A stretch of DNA of 6,123 nucleotides from Rhodospirillales bacterium (GCA_024638585.1 JAHEKA010000150.1:1-6123); one strand, 5' to 3'; numbered from the stretch's first letter, positions 1 to 5,918 are shown. Numbers and translations: made by a program. The notes: generated from the letters alone by a model not told the origin.

Positions 1-10
1 AGCACGCTGC

Positions 11-343
11 CTATGGGTCGCAGGGCCAAGCTTCCCGCATTGCCAGGCGCATGATCACGTGGCCCGGGAAAGCGCGGTCAGATGGGTATCGGCCTAGGTG
101 AAGTTTAAGAGCTTCGACAACCTCATGGGCCGTCACCGATGGCGGCGCGCAGCGCAGGATCGCGGGATTTTCGTCGACCACGCCCAAGACGAATCCGAGG
201 CATAGCGCCCGGGCGTCGAGTTCCGCACTTTGGCACCTTTCGTTGAGCTTGGCCCCCGACACAAATGCCTTCTCCGCGGCGGCGCTCTGGGAGACTGGCG
301 CCGCCAGGGCTAAGACCAAGACCAGATAGGTCGGAACATTCAT
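11..343 (-). CDS. Small exported Rap1a/Tai-family-like protein
   Basis: A 110-residue protein. Residues 1-23 form a signal peptide: a hydrophobic stretch (about 6-18), then an AAA site before Glu24. The mature part has four cysteines (37, 48, 65, 108), enough for two disulfides in the periplasm. The layout matches the Rap1a/Tai family (named after Serratia type VI secretion immunity proteins): a first Cys after a short N-terminal segment, a CLGFVLGVVD segment (48-57), C-APPSVT (65-71), a helix with HLGRYP (82-87) and a C-terminal AWPC (105-108). In most genomes such proteins are lone exported proteins of unknown role, and no effector gene lies nearby, so an immunity function is not claimed. 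The ATG is 5 nt from a GGAGG that lies inside a hairpin. The gene follows the ThDP enzyme by 55 bp on the same strand and may be co-transcribed. Family call by eye, fairly confident. Confidence 0.75.
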   Translation of the reverse strand: MNVPTYLVLVLALAAPVSQSAAAEKAFVSGAKLNERCQSAELDARALCLGFVLGVVDENPAILRCAPPSVTAHEVVEALKLHLGRYPSDRAFPGHVIMRLAMREAWPCDP

Positions 344-348
344 GAGTC

Positions 349-371
349 CCTCCCTCGAGTGCCGAGGGAGG
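349..371 (-). promoter_or_regulatory. Perfect 9-bp hairpin covering the Shine-Dalgarno of the Rap1a-like gene
   Basis: CCTCCCTCG (349-357) and CGAGGGAGG (363-371) are perfect inverted repeats around a 5-nt loop (358-362). In the minus-strand mRNA the 3' arm contains the GGGAGG Shine-Dalgarno, and the ATG begins 5 nt after the stem. The folded RNA would therefore block ribosome binding. Opening by a ribosome arriving from upstream, by heat or by a protein is inference. There is no T-run next to it on either strand, so it is not an intrinsic terminator. Confidence 0.55.
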
Positions 372-398
372 CGATCCTAGCACGGAAACGGTGCTCCC

Positions 399-2174
399 TT
401 AGGCGGTCCCCTCGCGGCGGTCGACAATCACGTCCACCAGGGCGCATTTGCCCGCCTTCACCTGTTCGATCGCGCGCTTGACCGCAGGCACGACGTCCTT
501 GGGGTCTTCGATCGGTCCCTCGGCCCACCAGTCCATGCCCCGGGCGATATGCGCGAAATCGGGTTCGGGCCCTTCCAGGTCCATGCCGATATAGGCCCGG
601 GCGGGATCCGTCCCACGGCTTTCCGCCACGTGGATCTGATGGGCCCAATCGTTGTAATAGGCACGGTTGTTGTACATCACCACCAGGATGGGGATTTCGT
701 ATTTGACCGCGACCCACATGGCGCCGAGGTCGAACATCAGATCACCATCGGGCTGCAGGTCCACCACCAGCTTGTTACTGCCCTTATGCGCCAGGGCGAC
801 GCCCAAGGACATGCCGAATTGTGTCGCCGTGCCGAGCTCGCGCCCGGGATGGCGGTAAGGTTGATCGAAGTTCCAGATCTTGTTTGCCCAGGTCTTCAGG
901 GTGCCCGCGGTCAATACCCAGTCCTCGTCCTTGATCGCCTCCCAGACCTCATACGCCATGCGCGATTCGTGCATTGGCCGGCGGTCCCACTGTTCCTTTA
1001 CCTGGTCCTGCCATTTGGCCCATTGGGCGGCGTGCTTTTCGCCGATGGCCTGCTTGCGGTCCTCGATGCGCTTGGCAAGCTGCGCATCTCCGGAGACCCG
1101 CCCGGCGACCGCCTCGGTCAGGGCGGGGATGGCATTGGTGGTGTCGGCCAGGATTCGCATGTCCCAATTGTGGTGCTTGTTGTAGTCGGTTGCCCATTTG
1201 CTGATTTCGATATCGGCGAAACCGACATCGATCCATTTACAGCCGGGCTTGCATAGAGATTCCACCTCCCGGGTCTGCCAGTTGGGCTTGTGTGATCCCC
1301 GGGTCCAGTCGATCACGTCGAGCGCCATCACCAGATCCGCTTCCGTGAAGGCATCGGCATGCATCGAGACGTTCTGGGGATGGCGGTTGGGAAAGCCCAG
1401 GCGCTTGTTGATGTCGAACACCGCGGCGCCCACGGTTTCGGCCAGGGCCACCGTGGGCTCATAGCCGATCGGCATGCGCGCGGCATATTCGGTCAGCAAC
1501 ACCGGATAGTCCGAACTGACCAGTTGGTCGGCCGCCTGCTCGATCAGTTTGGGATCGGCGGCAAGGCGCGGCGGCACCCTGACCGAGCCTTCCGGCGGCA
1601 GGGGGATGTCTTCCTCCAATACGGCTTCTTGCAAGCCCGCGTCATAGACCATGTATACCGGGCCCTGAGGCTCGGTCATCATGATCGAATAGGCGCGGGA
1701 GAAGCTGTCGACCACGCCGTGGACCGACCCCGGCTGATAGTCCCATTTGGTGTAGTCGCGCACCGCTGAGCCCTGTGCGAAGGCGGTATGGATCCAATCG
1801 ATGAAGGGACGGCGCAGCTTTTCGTCCATCGGGCCCGTGGCGCCGATCAGGAACACCGGGCAGCGATCGATATAGGCGTAGTAGAGCGCAAGCGGGCTAT
1901 GCAGCAGGCCGACCACGTTGTGAACCGCCGCGCCCATCGGTTTTCCGCAGGCCTTGGCGTAGCCATGGGCGATCTGGATGGCGATCTTCTCGTGATTACA
2001 GAGCAGCATCGGCGGGTCGTTCTCGCCGTAATTGACCATGGAATCATGCAGCCCGCGGTAGCTCGCCCCGGGATTGAGGGCGATATAGGGAAAATCGTAA
2101 TGCTTGATCATGTCGACGATGACGTCGGACTGGTATCTTTGATTGGATTTCCTGATCAGGGGCTCGTCGTCCAT
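399..2174 (-). CDS. Thiamine-diphosphate-dependent enzyme, acetolactate synthase/benzoylformate decarboxylase superfamily
   Basis: A 591-residue protein with the usual three ThDP-enzyme domains: N-terminal pyrimidine-binding (about 10-180), central Rossmann-like (about 205-350), and C-terminal diphosphate-binding (about 420-575). The catalytic glutamate that activates ThDP is Glu62, in NHEKIAIQIAHGYAKACGK. The Mg-diphosphate motif is at 475-503: PDGD, then the Asn pair 502-503 in YNNRAYYND. Pro475 replaces the usual first Gly of GDG, but the metal-binding Asp476 and the Asn are kept. Length suits acetolactate synthase, benzoylformate decarboxylase or related lyases. Divergence and the non-biosynthetic context argue against housekeeping acetolactate synthase. 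It probably decarboxylates or ligates a 2-oxo acid in a catabolic route; the substrate is unknown. The ATG at 2174 is chosen because AAGGCG lies about 8 nt upstream. A TTG at 2255 would add 27 residues unlike the family and has no ribosome binding site. Confidence 0.87.
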   Translation of the reverse strand: MDDEPLIRKSNQRYQSDVIVDMIKHYDFPYIALNPGASYRGLHDSMVNYGENDPPMLLCNHEKIAIQIAHGYAKACGKPMGAAVHNVVGLLHSPLALYYAYIDRCPVFLIGATGPMDEKLRRPFIDWIHTAFAQGSAVRDYTKWDYQPGSVHGVVDSFSRAYSIMMTEPQGPVYMVYDAGLQEAVLEEDIPLPPEGSVRVPPRLAADPKLIEQAADQLVSSDYPVLLTEYAARMPIGYEPTVALAETVGAAVFDINKRLGFPNRHPQNVSMHADAFTEADLVMALDVIDWTRGSHKPNWQTREVESLCKPGCKWIDVGFADIEISKWATDYNKHHNWDMRILADTTNAIPALTEAVAGRVSGDAQLAKRIEDRKQAIGEKHAAQWAKWQDQVKEQWDRRPMHESRMAYEVWEAIKDEDWVLTAGTLKTWANKIWNFDQPYRHPGRELGTATQFGMSLGVALAHKGSNKLVVDLQPDGDLMFDLGAMWVAVKYEIPILVVMYNNRAYYNDWAHQIHVAESRGTDPARAYIGMDLEGPEPDFAHIARGMDWWAEGPIEDPKDVVPAVKRAIEQVKAGKCALVDVIVDRREGTA

Positions 2175-2413
2175 GGTTCTCGCCTTTTTGACTGGTGGAA
2201 GAATCTCGTGAAATGCGCCCAAATCCAGTGCTGGAGGGCGCAGAGAACCTAGCAAGCCGCGGGCTGCGGCGCTATAGGCCAGTACGAGTTTTTTGGCTCG
2301 ACGAAACTTTCTGATTCCCGAGACGACGATAATCGGGTAGAGGAGATGGCCCCCGTTCCAGGGGCGGTCCTTTCGCCCGGTCCTGGGCGGCGTTTTTTAT
2401 GGAGGAAACACGT
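2175..2413. other. Divergent intergenic region between the ThDP gene and the 40-aa ORF
   Basis: This 239-bp stretch must hold the minus-strand start signals of the ThDP gene, unless that gene is read from the cupin, and the plus-strand start signals of the small membrane protein. On the plus strand there is a GATAAT hexamer (2328-2333) with no convincing -35 at 17 nt. It sits next to a CCCGA/TCGGG inverted repeat (2317-2321 and 2333-2337) that could be a weak operator. No promoter can be assigned with confidence. The structured part, 2351-2398, is described separately. Confidence 0.4.
2351..2398 (+). promoter_or_regulatory. Attenuator-like leader with mutually exclusive hairpins and a T-run
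   Basis: Three overlapping stems can form in the plus-strand RNA. Stem A pairs CCCC 2351-2354 with GGGG 2361-2364. Stem B pairs GGGCG 2362-2366 with CGCCC 2374-2378. Stem C pairs CGCCC 2374-2378 with GGGCG 2385-2389 and is followed, after 3 nt, by six T (2393-2398). A excludes B and B excludes C, which is the order of pairings in a transcription attenuator, with C as a modest terminator. A 23-codon frame, 2346-2417 (MAPVPGAVLSPGPGRRFLWR, then KHV), runs through it and ends with its TGA overlapping the ATG at 2414. Its ribosome binding site (GAGG 2340-2343) is only 2 nt from its ATG, so its translation is doubtful. Short GC-rich complementarities arise by chance in DNA like this. The T-run may instead simply end an upstream transcript. 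Confidence 0.35.
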
Positions 2414-2536
2414 ATGAGTGAGCGAGACGCCGGAGAGAGCACCGGCCATCAACCCGCAACGCGGCCTGGTGTGATTAGTTGGATTATTGCCGGAGCAGCT
2501 GTGGCCGCGTTAATTGCGTTCATGGTCCTGAAATAG
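2414..2536 (+). CDS. 40-residue single-pass membrane protein, uncharacterised
   Basis: An ATG preceded by a strong GGAGG (2401-2405, 8 nt spacing) opens a 40-codon frame ending in TAG at 2534-2536. Residues 1-19 are polar, with Glu, Arg, Asp, His and Pro. Residues 20-39 form one hydrophobic helix, beginning VISWIIAGAAVAALIAF, and the protein ends with a single Lys. It is a small membrane or membrane-anchored protein; its function cannot be read from sequence. Evidence that it is real: the good ribosome binding site, the clear division into a polar head and a transmembrane segment, and a strong terminator 30 bp after the stop. It lies on the plus strand between two minus-strand catabolic genes, so it is a separate unit. 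An in-frame ATG at 2399 has only a T-run where its ribosome binding site should be. I do not recognise a family. A non-coding RNA ending at the same terminator is the main alternative. Confidence 0.6.
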   Translation: MSERDAGESTGHQPATRPGVISWIIAGAAVAALIAFMVLK

Positions 2537-2565
2537 GGCACAATCCAAGAAACCCAATACATCTT

Positions 2566-2610
2566 ACGCGTGCGCGCTAGGGCAATGCTGCCGGCGCGCG
2601 CGTTTTTTTT
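2566..2610 (+). terminator. Strong Rho-independent terminator of the small-protein unit
   Basis: ACGCGTGCGC (2566-2575) pairs with GCGCGCGCGT (2594-2603): ten pairs, including one G-U. A small inner GGCA/TGCC stem can also form. Eight consecutive T (2603-2610) follow at once, the first also pairing with A2566. Only the plus-strand direction has the T-run, so it ends the transcript carrying the 40-aa ORF. It does not serve the minus-strand cupin that stops at 2647. Confidence 0.88.
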
Positions 2611-2646
2611 GCGGCGGCCGGCCGTTGGCGCCCGCTATGCCGGGAT

Positions 2647-3048
2647 TCAGGCTTCGTCGGCGTGGTTGGTGATCTGAATGTCTCCGGCCTTGAGATTCTT
2701 GCGGGTCTTGTAGTCGATGATCTTGATGTTGTCTTGCGAGCCCGACCGGGTCCCCATCAGAATCATCGGACCGTCGCCGGAATTCTCCAGCTGATAGAAC
2801 GAACCGCCCGTGATCAGCGCCGCCATGTTCGGTTTGAGCACGGTTTCGCCGCCATCGGGAAACCGCATGGTGCATTCGCCGTCGATGCAGAAGAATGTTT
2901 GGTCCTCGTTATGGCAATGCAGTTCGTCGTGGTCGCCGGGGTTGGGATAGTAATGGACCCAGGAATGGAGCTTCCGGGTGTTCATCACCACTGTGCGCTT
3001 CTTTTCCCGGTTTGCCACTTCAATCGTGTCGATAATTTCGATCGCCAT
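2647..3048 (-). CDS. Single-domain cupin protein, possible small metallo-dioxygenase or isomerase
   Basis: A 133-residue cytoplasmic protein with one cupin barrel. Motif 1 is at 38-57: Gly38, then HCH (His44, His46), then Gln50 where the canonical motif has Glu, and closing Gly57. Motif 2 is about 80-89 (TGGSFYQLEN), with Tyr85 at the usual His position. Two of four standard metal ligands remain, so metal binding may be altered (His, His, Gln, Tyr) or weak. Single-domain cupins next to Rieske and ThDP enzymes often act on ring-cleavage or oxo-acid intermediates; the reaction here is not deducible. The start at 3048 is preferred because GGAGG lies 8 nt upstream. An in-frame ATG at 3090 would add 14 residues outside the fold. 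It precedes the ThDP gene on the same strand, but a 472-bp gap with a plus-strand unit separates them, so shared transcription is uncertain. Confidence 0.85.
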   Translation of the reverse strand: MAIEIIDTIEVANREKKRTVVMNTRKLHSWVHYYPNPGDHDELHCHNEDQTFFCIDGECTMRFPDGGETVLKPNMAALITGGSFYQLENSGDGPMILMGTRSGSQDNIKIIDYKTRKNLKAGDIQITNHADEA

Positions 3049-3225
3049 GTCTCTGGCCTCCAATGTGTCTTGCCGTTCCAGCCCCGGCATGGGTTAACCG
3101 GTCCGCCAGTCAGTCCCTCTCATTTCAGCCTACATCAAGGCCAGGGGCTGGGTCCAGACACGTGCGAACAACCGCCGGTGCCAAAGCGTCGGGCGCAGCC
3201 CGGGGAGGTGGGAAGGTCGCGACGG

Positions 3226-3255
3226 TTCGTCCGTGGAGTGATATATTTATATATT
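3226..3255 (+). promoter_or_regulatory. Possible promoter and AT-rich tract before the DUF4197 gene
   Basis: The 264-bp divergent region 3049-3312 is GC-rich except for ATATATTTATATATT (3241-3255). TATATT (3250-3255) could be a -10 box, with TTCGTC (3226-3231) a poor -35 at 18 nt. A start near 3262 would give a leader of about 50 nt to the ATG at 3313. The tract is nearly self-complementary and could also bind a nucleoid protein. Also present are an 8-bp palindrome, GTCGCGAC (3216-3223), and a 5-bp hairpin (3190-3202). No minus-strand promoter for the cupin could be picked out. Confidence 0.25.
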
Positions 3256-3312
3256 GATCAGGCGGGATTGGCGACCGCCACCGTGTATCGATAACGGATC
3301 CAGGGGAAGACC

Positions 3313-4077
3313 ATGAACAAGTATCTTAGCAGTGCCGTTGTTGGGTTGGCTTTGGCCCTTGCGGCTCCGGGCACCGGCGCGTTGGCCCAGGGCGGGTTGT
3401 TCGACCAGGGAAAGGACGTGCTTAAGGGCTTCGGGCTCGGTGGCTCAGGCTCCAAGGGCACATCCAGCATGCTGTCCAACGCCGATATCGCGAGCGGACT
3501 CATCGAAGCGCTGAAGGTGGGTACCGAGCGGGTGGTCGGGACCTTGGGCCGCACCGATGGGTTCAATAACGACAAGGACGTCCATATCCCCCTGCCCAAA
3601 ACCCTGGAAAGGGTCAAGAAGGTGCTCGCGCCGCTCGGCATGGCGTCCATGGCGGAGGATCTTGAGTTGAGGCTCAACCGCGCGGCCGAGGCCGCGGTAC
3701 CGCGCGCCAAGAAACTGTTCTGGGATGCGATCTCCGCCATGACGATGGACGATGTTCGGGGGATCTATAATGGTCCAAAGGATGCCGCGACCCAGTATTT
3801 CAAACAAAAGATGTCGGCGCCGCTGGCCAAGGACATGACTCCCATTGTCCATGACGAAATGGGGAAGGCCGGGGCAATCCAGAGCTACGACAAGATGATG
3901 GGCCAATACAAGACCATCCCCTTCGTGCCCGATGCGCGGGCCAACCTCACGGAATATGTGGTCGAGAAGGGCATCGAGGGCGTGTTTTTCTATCTCGGCA
4001 AGGAAGAGGCGGCGATCCGCAGCAATCCCGCCGCGCGCACCACGGATATCCTGAAAAAAGTGTTCGGCGCGAAGTAA
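3313..4077 (+). CDS. Exported DUF4197 family protein
   Basis: A 254-residue protein. Residues 1-25 form a signal peptide: a hydrophobic core from about 8 to 18, with an ALA site before Gln26. A Gly/Ser-rich linker (about 39-52) leads to a DUF4197 domain from about 58 to the end. Family landmarks are GLIEALKVGTERVV (62-75), the VHIPLP segment (90-95), LNRAAEAAVPRAKKLF (121-136), and the C-terminal IRSNPAARTTDILKKVF (235-251). The latter two are the most characteristic. DUF4197 proteins are periplasmic or envelope-associated in Proteobacteria and have no established function. Length is normal and the protein looks complete. The ATG has AGGGGA (3302-3307) 5 nt upstream. It is divergent from the cupin. 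It shares direction with the class II aldolase-fold gene 156 bp downstream, but a large hairpin lies between them. Nothing ties it mechanistically to the catabolic genes. Confidence 0.92.
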   Translation: MNKYLSSAVVGLALALAAPGTGALAQGGLFDQGKDVLKGFGLGGSGSKGTSSMLSNADIASGLIEALKVGTERVVGTLGRTDGFNNDKDVHIPLPKTLERVKKVLAPLGMASMAEDLELRLNRAAEAAVPRAKKLFWDAISAMTMDDVRGIYNGPKDAATQYFKQKMSAPLAKDMTPIVHDEMGKAGAIQSYDKMMGQYKTIPFVPDARANLTEYVVEKGIEGVFFYLGKEEAAIRSNPAARTTDILKKVFGAK

Positions 4078-4083
4078 TCCCGC

Positions 4084-4105
4084 GCGTTCGCATCTGCGAC
4101 GCTTT
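4084..4105 (+). terminator. Weak terminator candidate after the DUF4197 gene
   Basis: GCG (4084-4086) plus TCGC (4088-4091) pair with GCGA (4096-4099) plus CGC (4100-4102), with one bulged T and a 4-nt loop, and are followed by only TTT. It starts 6 nt after the stop codon. The short T-run makes it a poor intrinsic terminator. Transcription may read on into the downstream leader. Confidence 0.25.
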
Positions 4106-4155
4106 CTGCCTTAACAGGCGCAAGCCTGGGAAGTGACTGCCCCGGTGGAATTCCG

Positions 4156-4192
4156 ACCGCCGTCGCTCCGGAGCCACCCGGAGTGCGGCGGT
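4156..4192 (+). promoter_or_regulatory. 13-bp two-part hairpin in the leader of the class II aldolase-fold gene
   Basis: ACCGCCG (4156-4162) pairs perfectly with CGGCGGT (4186-4192). Inside it CTCCGG (4166-4171) pairs perfectly with CCGGAG (4178-4183) around a 6-nt loop. The two stems are separated by a 3x2 internal loop. The structure lies 41 bp before the chosen ATG and has no T-run. It may be a structured mRNA leader, a transcript-end stabilising hairpin for the DUF4197 mRNA, or an operator. It contains the possible GTG start at 4183, which argues against that start. Confidence 0.45.
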
Positions 4193-4233
4193 TCGTTATG
4201 TTCATCCGGTTTCACGGGAGGGAACGTATCGCC

Positions 4234-4959
4234 ATGAGCAACGAAACGGCCTTGCGCGAAAAGCTCGCGACCTGCACCCGAATCTTCGCCATGCAGCAAG
4301 TGCTGGGGCTGTTCGGCCATATCAGCGTGTTTGATCCGCAGGCCGGGCGGGTCTATTTCTCGCCTAGCCAGGGGGTCGATAAATCCGCCGTCGCGCCTGA
4401 TGACATCCTGGTGGCCGATCGGGACGGTACGGTGCTTGACGGCGACATGCGCCTTCCCATCGAGTGGCCCATTCATACCGTGCTGCACGCAAGGCGCGGG
4501 GATGTCCTGGCGGTGGCCCATCTGCATGCGCCCTATGCGACCCTCTATGGGATTGCCAAGCGGCCGTTCCGGCCCGTGACCCTGCAGGGAACGGTGTTCG
4601 GCGCCGGCGTGCCAATCTACCGCGAACCCCAGCTGGTAAGAACCGTGGCTCAAGGCGAAGATCTGGCCGAAGTGATCGGCGACAGGCGCGGCGCCTTCAT
4701 GCGCGGACATGGCATCGTGGTGGTCGGCCGGGATGTGGAGGAGATGCTCTATGGCTCCCTGATCCTGGAGGACGAGGCGCGGAAATCGGTTGAAGCGGCT
4801 GCCTTGGGCGAGCTCGATTGCCTCAATGCGGCGGACTGCGCGGCTTTTGGCGCGGCTGCCGATTTCCCCGGGCGATCACAAAGGGCCTGGCGCTATTTCG
4901 CCACTCTGGAATCGAAATGGGAGGGCAAGCCGGGCGGTAGGCCGGTCGCCTTCGCCTGA
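4234..4959 (+). CDS. Class II aldolase/adducin-fold enzyme, possible aromatic or heterocyclic acid decarboxylase
   Basis: A 241-residue protein spanning the full class II aldolase/adducin domain. Divalent-metal ligands are His96 and His98 (HLHAPYATLYGI) and His159 (RGHGIVVVG). The expected acidic catalytic residue is Glu77 in IEWPIH. The substrate loop reads GLFGHIS (25-31), where sugar-phosphate aldolases usually have GNIS. GH(I/V)S is a feature I associate with decarboxylases of this fold, such as those acting on HCOMODA or 3-hydroxy-2-methylpyridine-4,5-dicarboxylate. A decarboxylase of an aromatic or heterocyclic carboxylate is therefore favoured over a sugar aldolase; this is inference. 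The ATG at 4234 follows GGGAGGGAA (4216-4224). The earlier GTG at 4183 and ATG at 4198 lie in or just after a hairpin and add residues outside the fold. The gene converges on the TauD-type gene with 14 bp between them and no room for a terminator. Confidence 0.85.
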   Translation: MSNETALREKLATCTRIFAMQQVLGLFGHISVFDPQAGRVYFSPSQGVDKSAVAPDDILVADRDGTVLDGDMRLPIEWPIHTVLHARRGDVLAVAHLHAPYATLYGIAKRPFRPVTLQGTVFGAGVPIYREPQLVRTVAQGEDLAEVIGDRRGAFMRGHGIVVVGRDVEEMLYGSLILEDEARKSVEAAALGELDCLNAADCAAFGAAADFPGRSQRAWRYFATLESKWEGKPGGRPVAFA

Positions 4960-4973
4960 CTCCAACGGCGTGT

Positions 4974-5846
4974 CTAAGCCGGAATTTCGCCCAACACCGT
5001 GGTGCGGTGCATGCGCCGCACCTCCGGCGGTTTCACGCCGCCGCAGGCGAGATGCAGGGTCTGGCGGTTGTCCCACAGGACCAGGTCGCCGGGTCGCCAT
5101 TTGTGGTGATAGACAAAATCCCGGTTGTCGATATGGGCGAAGAGCGCATCCAGCAGCGGCTGAGCTTCCGTGTCATCCATTTCCTTGATGCCGATGGTGA
5201 AGCGCGGGCTGACGAACAGCGCCTTGCGTCCGGTCGCGGGATGGGTGCGGACGATGGGATGGAAGGCATCGGGCGGCGAGACGCGATTGTAATATTCGTC
5301 CGGATCCTTATGGCGGGAGACCCGCGACCAGCGCGGGTTGCGCGCCCGGTTGAAGCTGTGGATGCCGATCAGGCCCTCGATGCGTGCCTTCAGGTCATCG
5401 CTCAGCGTCTCATACGCCATCACCATATTGGTCCATTCCGTATCGCCGCCGTGTTCCGGCACGACAACCGATTGCAGAATCGTATAGGCGGTGGGGCGGT
5501 CGACATAGGAATGGTCCGAATGCCAGTCGCTGCCGGCGTCGGGAATGCCCACATTCTTGCCGTCGACCACTTCGGTCGAAAGGATCAGCACCTCGGGCTG
5601 GTCCTTCATCTTGTATTCCGAATTGATGTGATACTGGATCTCGCCGAACCGTTTGGCGAAGGCGGTCTGGGATGCGGGATCGAGGGCTTGATCACGGACC
5701 GCCAGCATGATGTGCTCATGCAGCGCGTCGCGCAGCCTTTCAAAATCCGCATCAATCATGTTGGCGGCATCAACGCCGATGATTTCCGCGCCCATCGCGT
5801 CGGACAAAGGTCTGACAACCATTTCGCTGGTGACCACTTCGCTCAT
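4974..5846 (-). CDS. TauD/TfdA-family Fe(II)/2-oxoglutarate-dependent dioxygenase
   Basis: A 290-residue protein, the usual length for TauD/TfdA enzymes. It has the complete 2-His-1-carboxylate iron site: His109 and Asp111 in DWHSDHSY and distal His265 in DNRQTLHLA. Arg277 and Arg281 in RRMHRTTVLGE are placed to bind 2-oxoglutarate. Residues 1-30 carry the family's N-terminal strand region (VRPLSDAMGAEIIGVD). Such enzymes hydroxylate a substrate next to a heteroatom (taurine, 2,4-D, alkyl sulfates, various acids), using O2 and 2-oxoglutarate in the cytoplasm. The WHSDHSY variant does not identify the substrate. The ATG has GGAGG (5853-5857) 6 nt upstream. It lies 72 bp downstream of the partial Rieske gene on the same strand with no clear terminator between, so one operon is likely. 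Active-site residues are all intact. Confidence 0.93.
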   Translation of the reverse strand: MSEVVTSEMVVRPLSDAMGAEIIGVDAANMIDADFERLRDALHEHIMLAVRDQALDPASQTAFAKRFGEIQYHINSEYKMKDQPEVLILSTEVVDGKNVGIPDAGSDWHSDHSYVDRPTAYTILQSVVVPEHGGDTEWTNMVMAYETLSDDLKARIEGLIGIHSFNRARNPRWSRVSRHKDPDEYYNRVSPPDAFHPIVRTHPATGRKALFVSPRFTIGIKEMDDTEAQPLLDALFAHIDNRDFVYHHKWRPGDLVLWDNRQTLHLACGGVKPPEVRRMHRTTVLGEIPA

Positions 5847-5918
5847 GGGATGCCTCCTTCAGCTTCTTGGCGAGTTTAGCGCAAAACGCCGGCATCCGCC
5901 ATGAACGGCAGGACCGTC

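Noticed and set aside
379..395. AGCAC/GTGCT 5-bp hairpin just after the ThDP gene's stop as a terminator
   Set aside because: Short stem with a 7-nt loop and no T-run on the minus strand; not enough to call a terminator.
549..1256. 235-codon plus-strand open frame opposite the ThDP gene
   Set aside because: Antisense of conserved ThDP-enzyme sequence in high-GC DNA; no domain and no ribosome binding site that stands out. The 1359-1769 and 1788-2252 frames are rejected for the same reason.
2175..2255. TTG start at 2255 for the ThDP enzyme (27 extra residues)
   Set aside because: No ribosome binding site, and the extra residues are not family-like. The ATG at 2174 has AAGGCG well spaced.
2294..2333. 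Sigma-70 promoter with TTGGCT (2294-2299) and GATAAT (2328-2333)
   Set aside because: The spacer is 28 nt, far from 17, and no better -35 exists; left unassigned.
2566..2610. The strong terminator acting in both directions, also ending the cupin transcript
   Set aside because: On the minus strand the hairpin is not followed by a T-run, so only the plus direction is supported.
3258..3740. 160-codon minus-strand open frame opposite the DUF4197 gene
   Set aside because: The plus strand has a signal peptide and full DUF4197 landmarks; this is its antisense shadow.
4183..4233. GTG at 4183 or ATG at 4198 as start of the class II aldolase-fold gene
   Set aside because: The GTG lies in the stem of a hairpin and the ATG lacks a close Shine-Dalgarno. 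The ATG at 4234 follows GGGAGGGAA and begins the conserved domain.
4111..4710. 199-codon minus-strand open frame opposite the class II aldolase-fold gene
   Set aside because: Overlaps the well-supported plus-strand gene and runs through the hairpin leader; the translation resembles no family.
5007..5879. 290-codon plus-strand open frame opposite the TauD-type gene
   Set aside because: It is a shadow of the dioxygenase. The minus frame has a complete active site and a GGAGG start; the plus translation has no recognisable domain.
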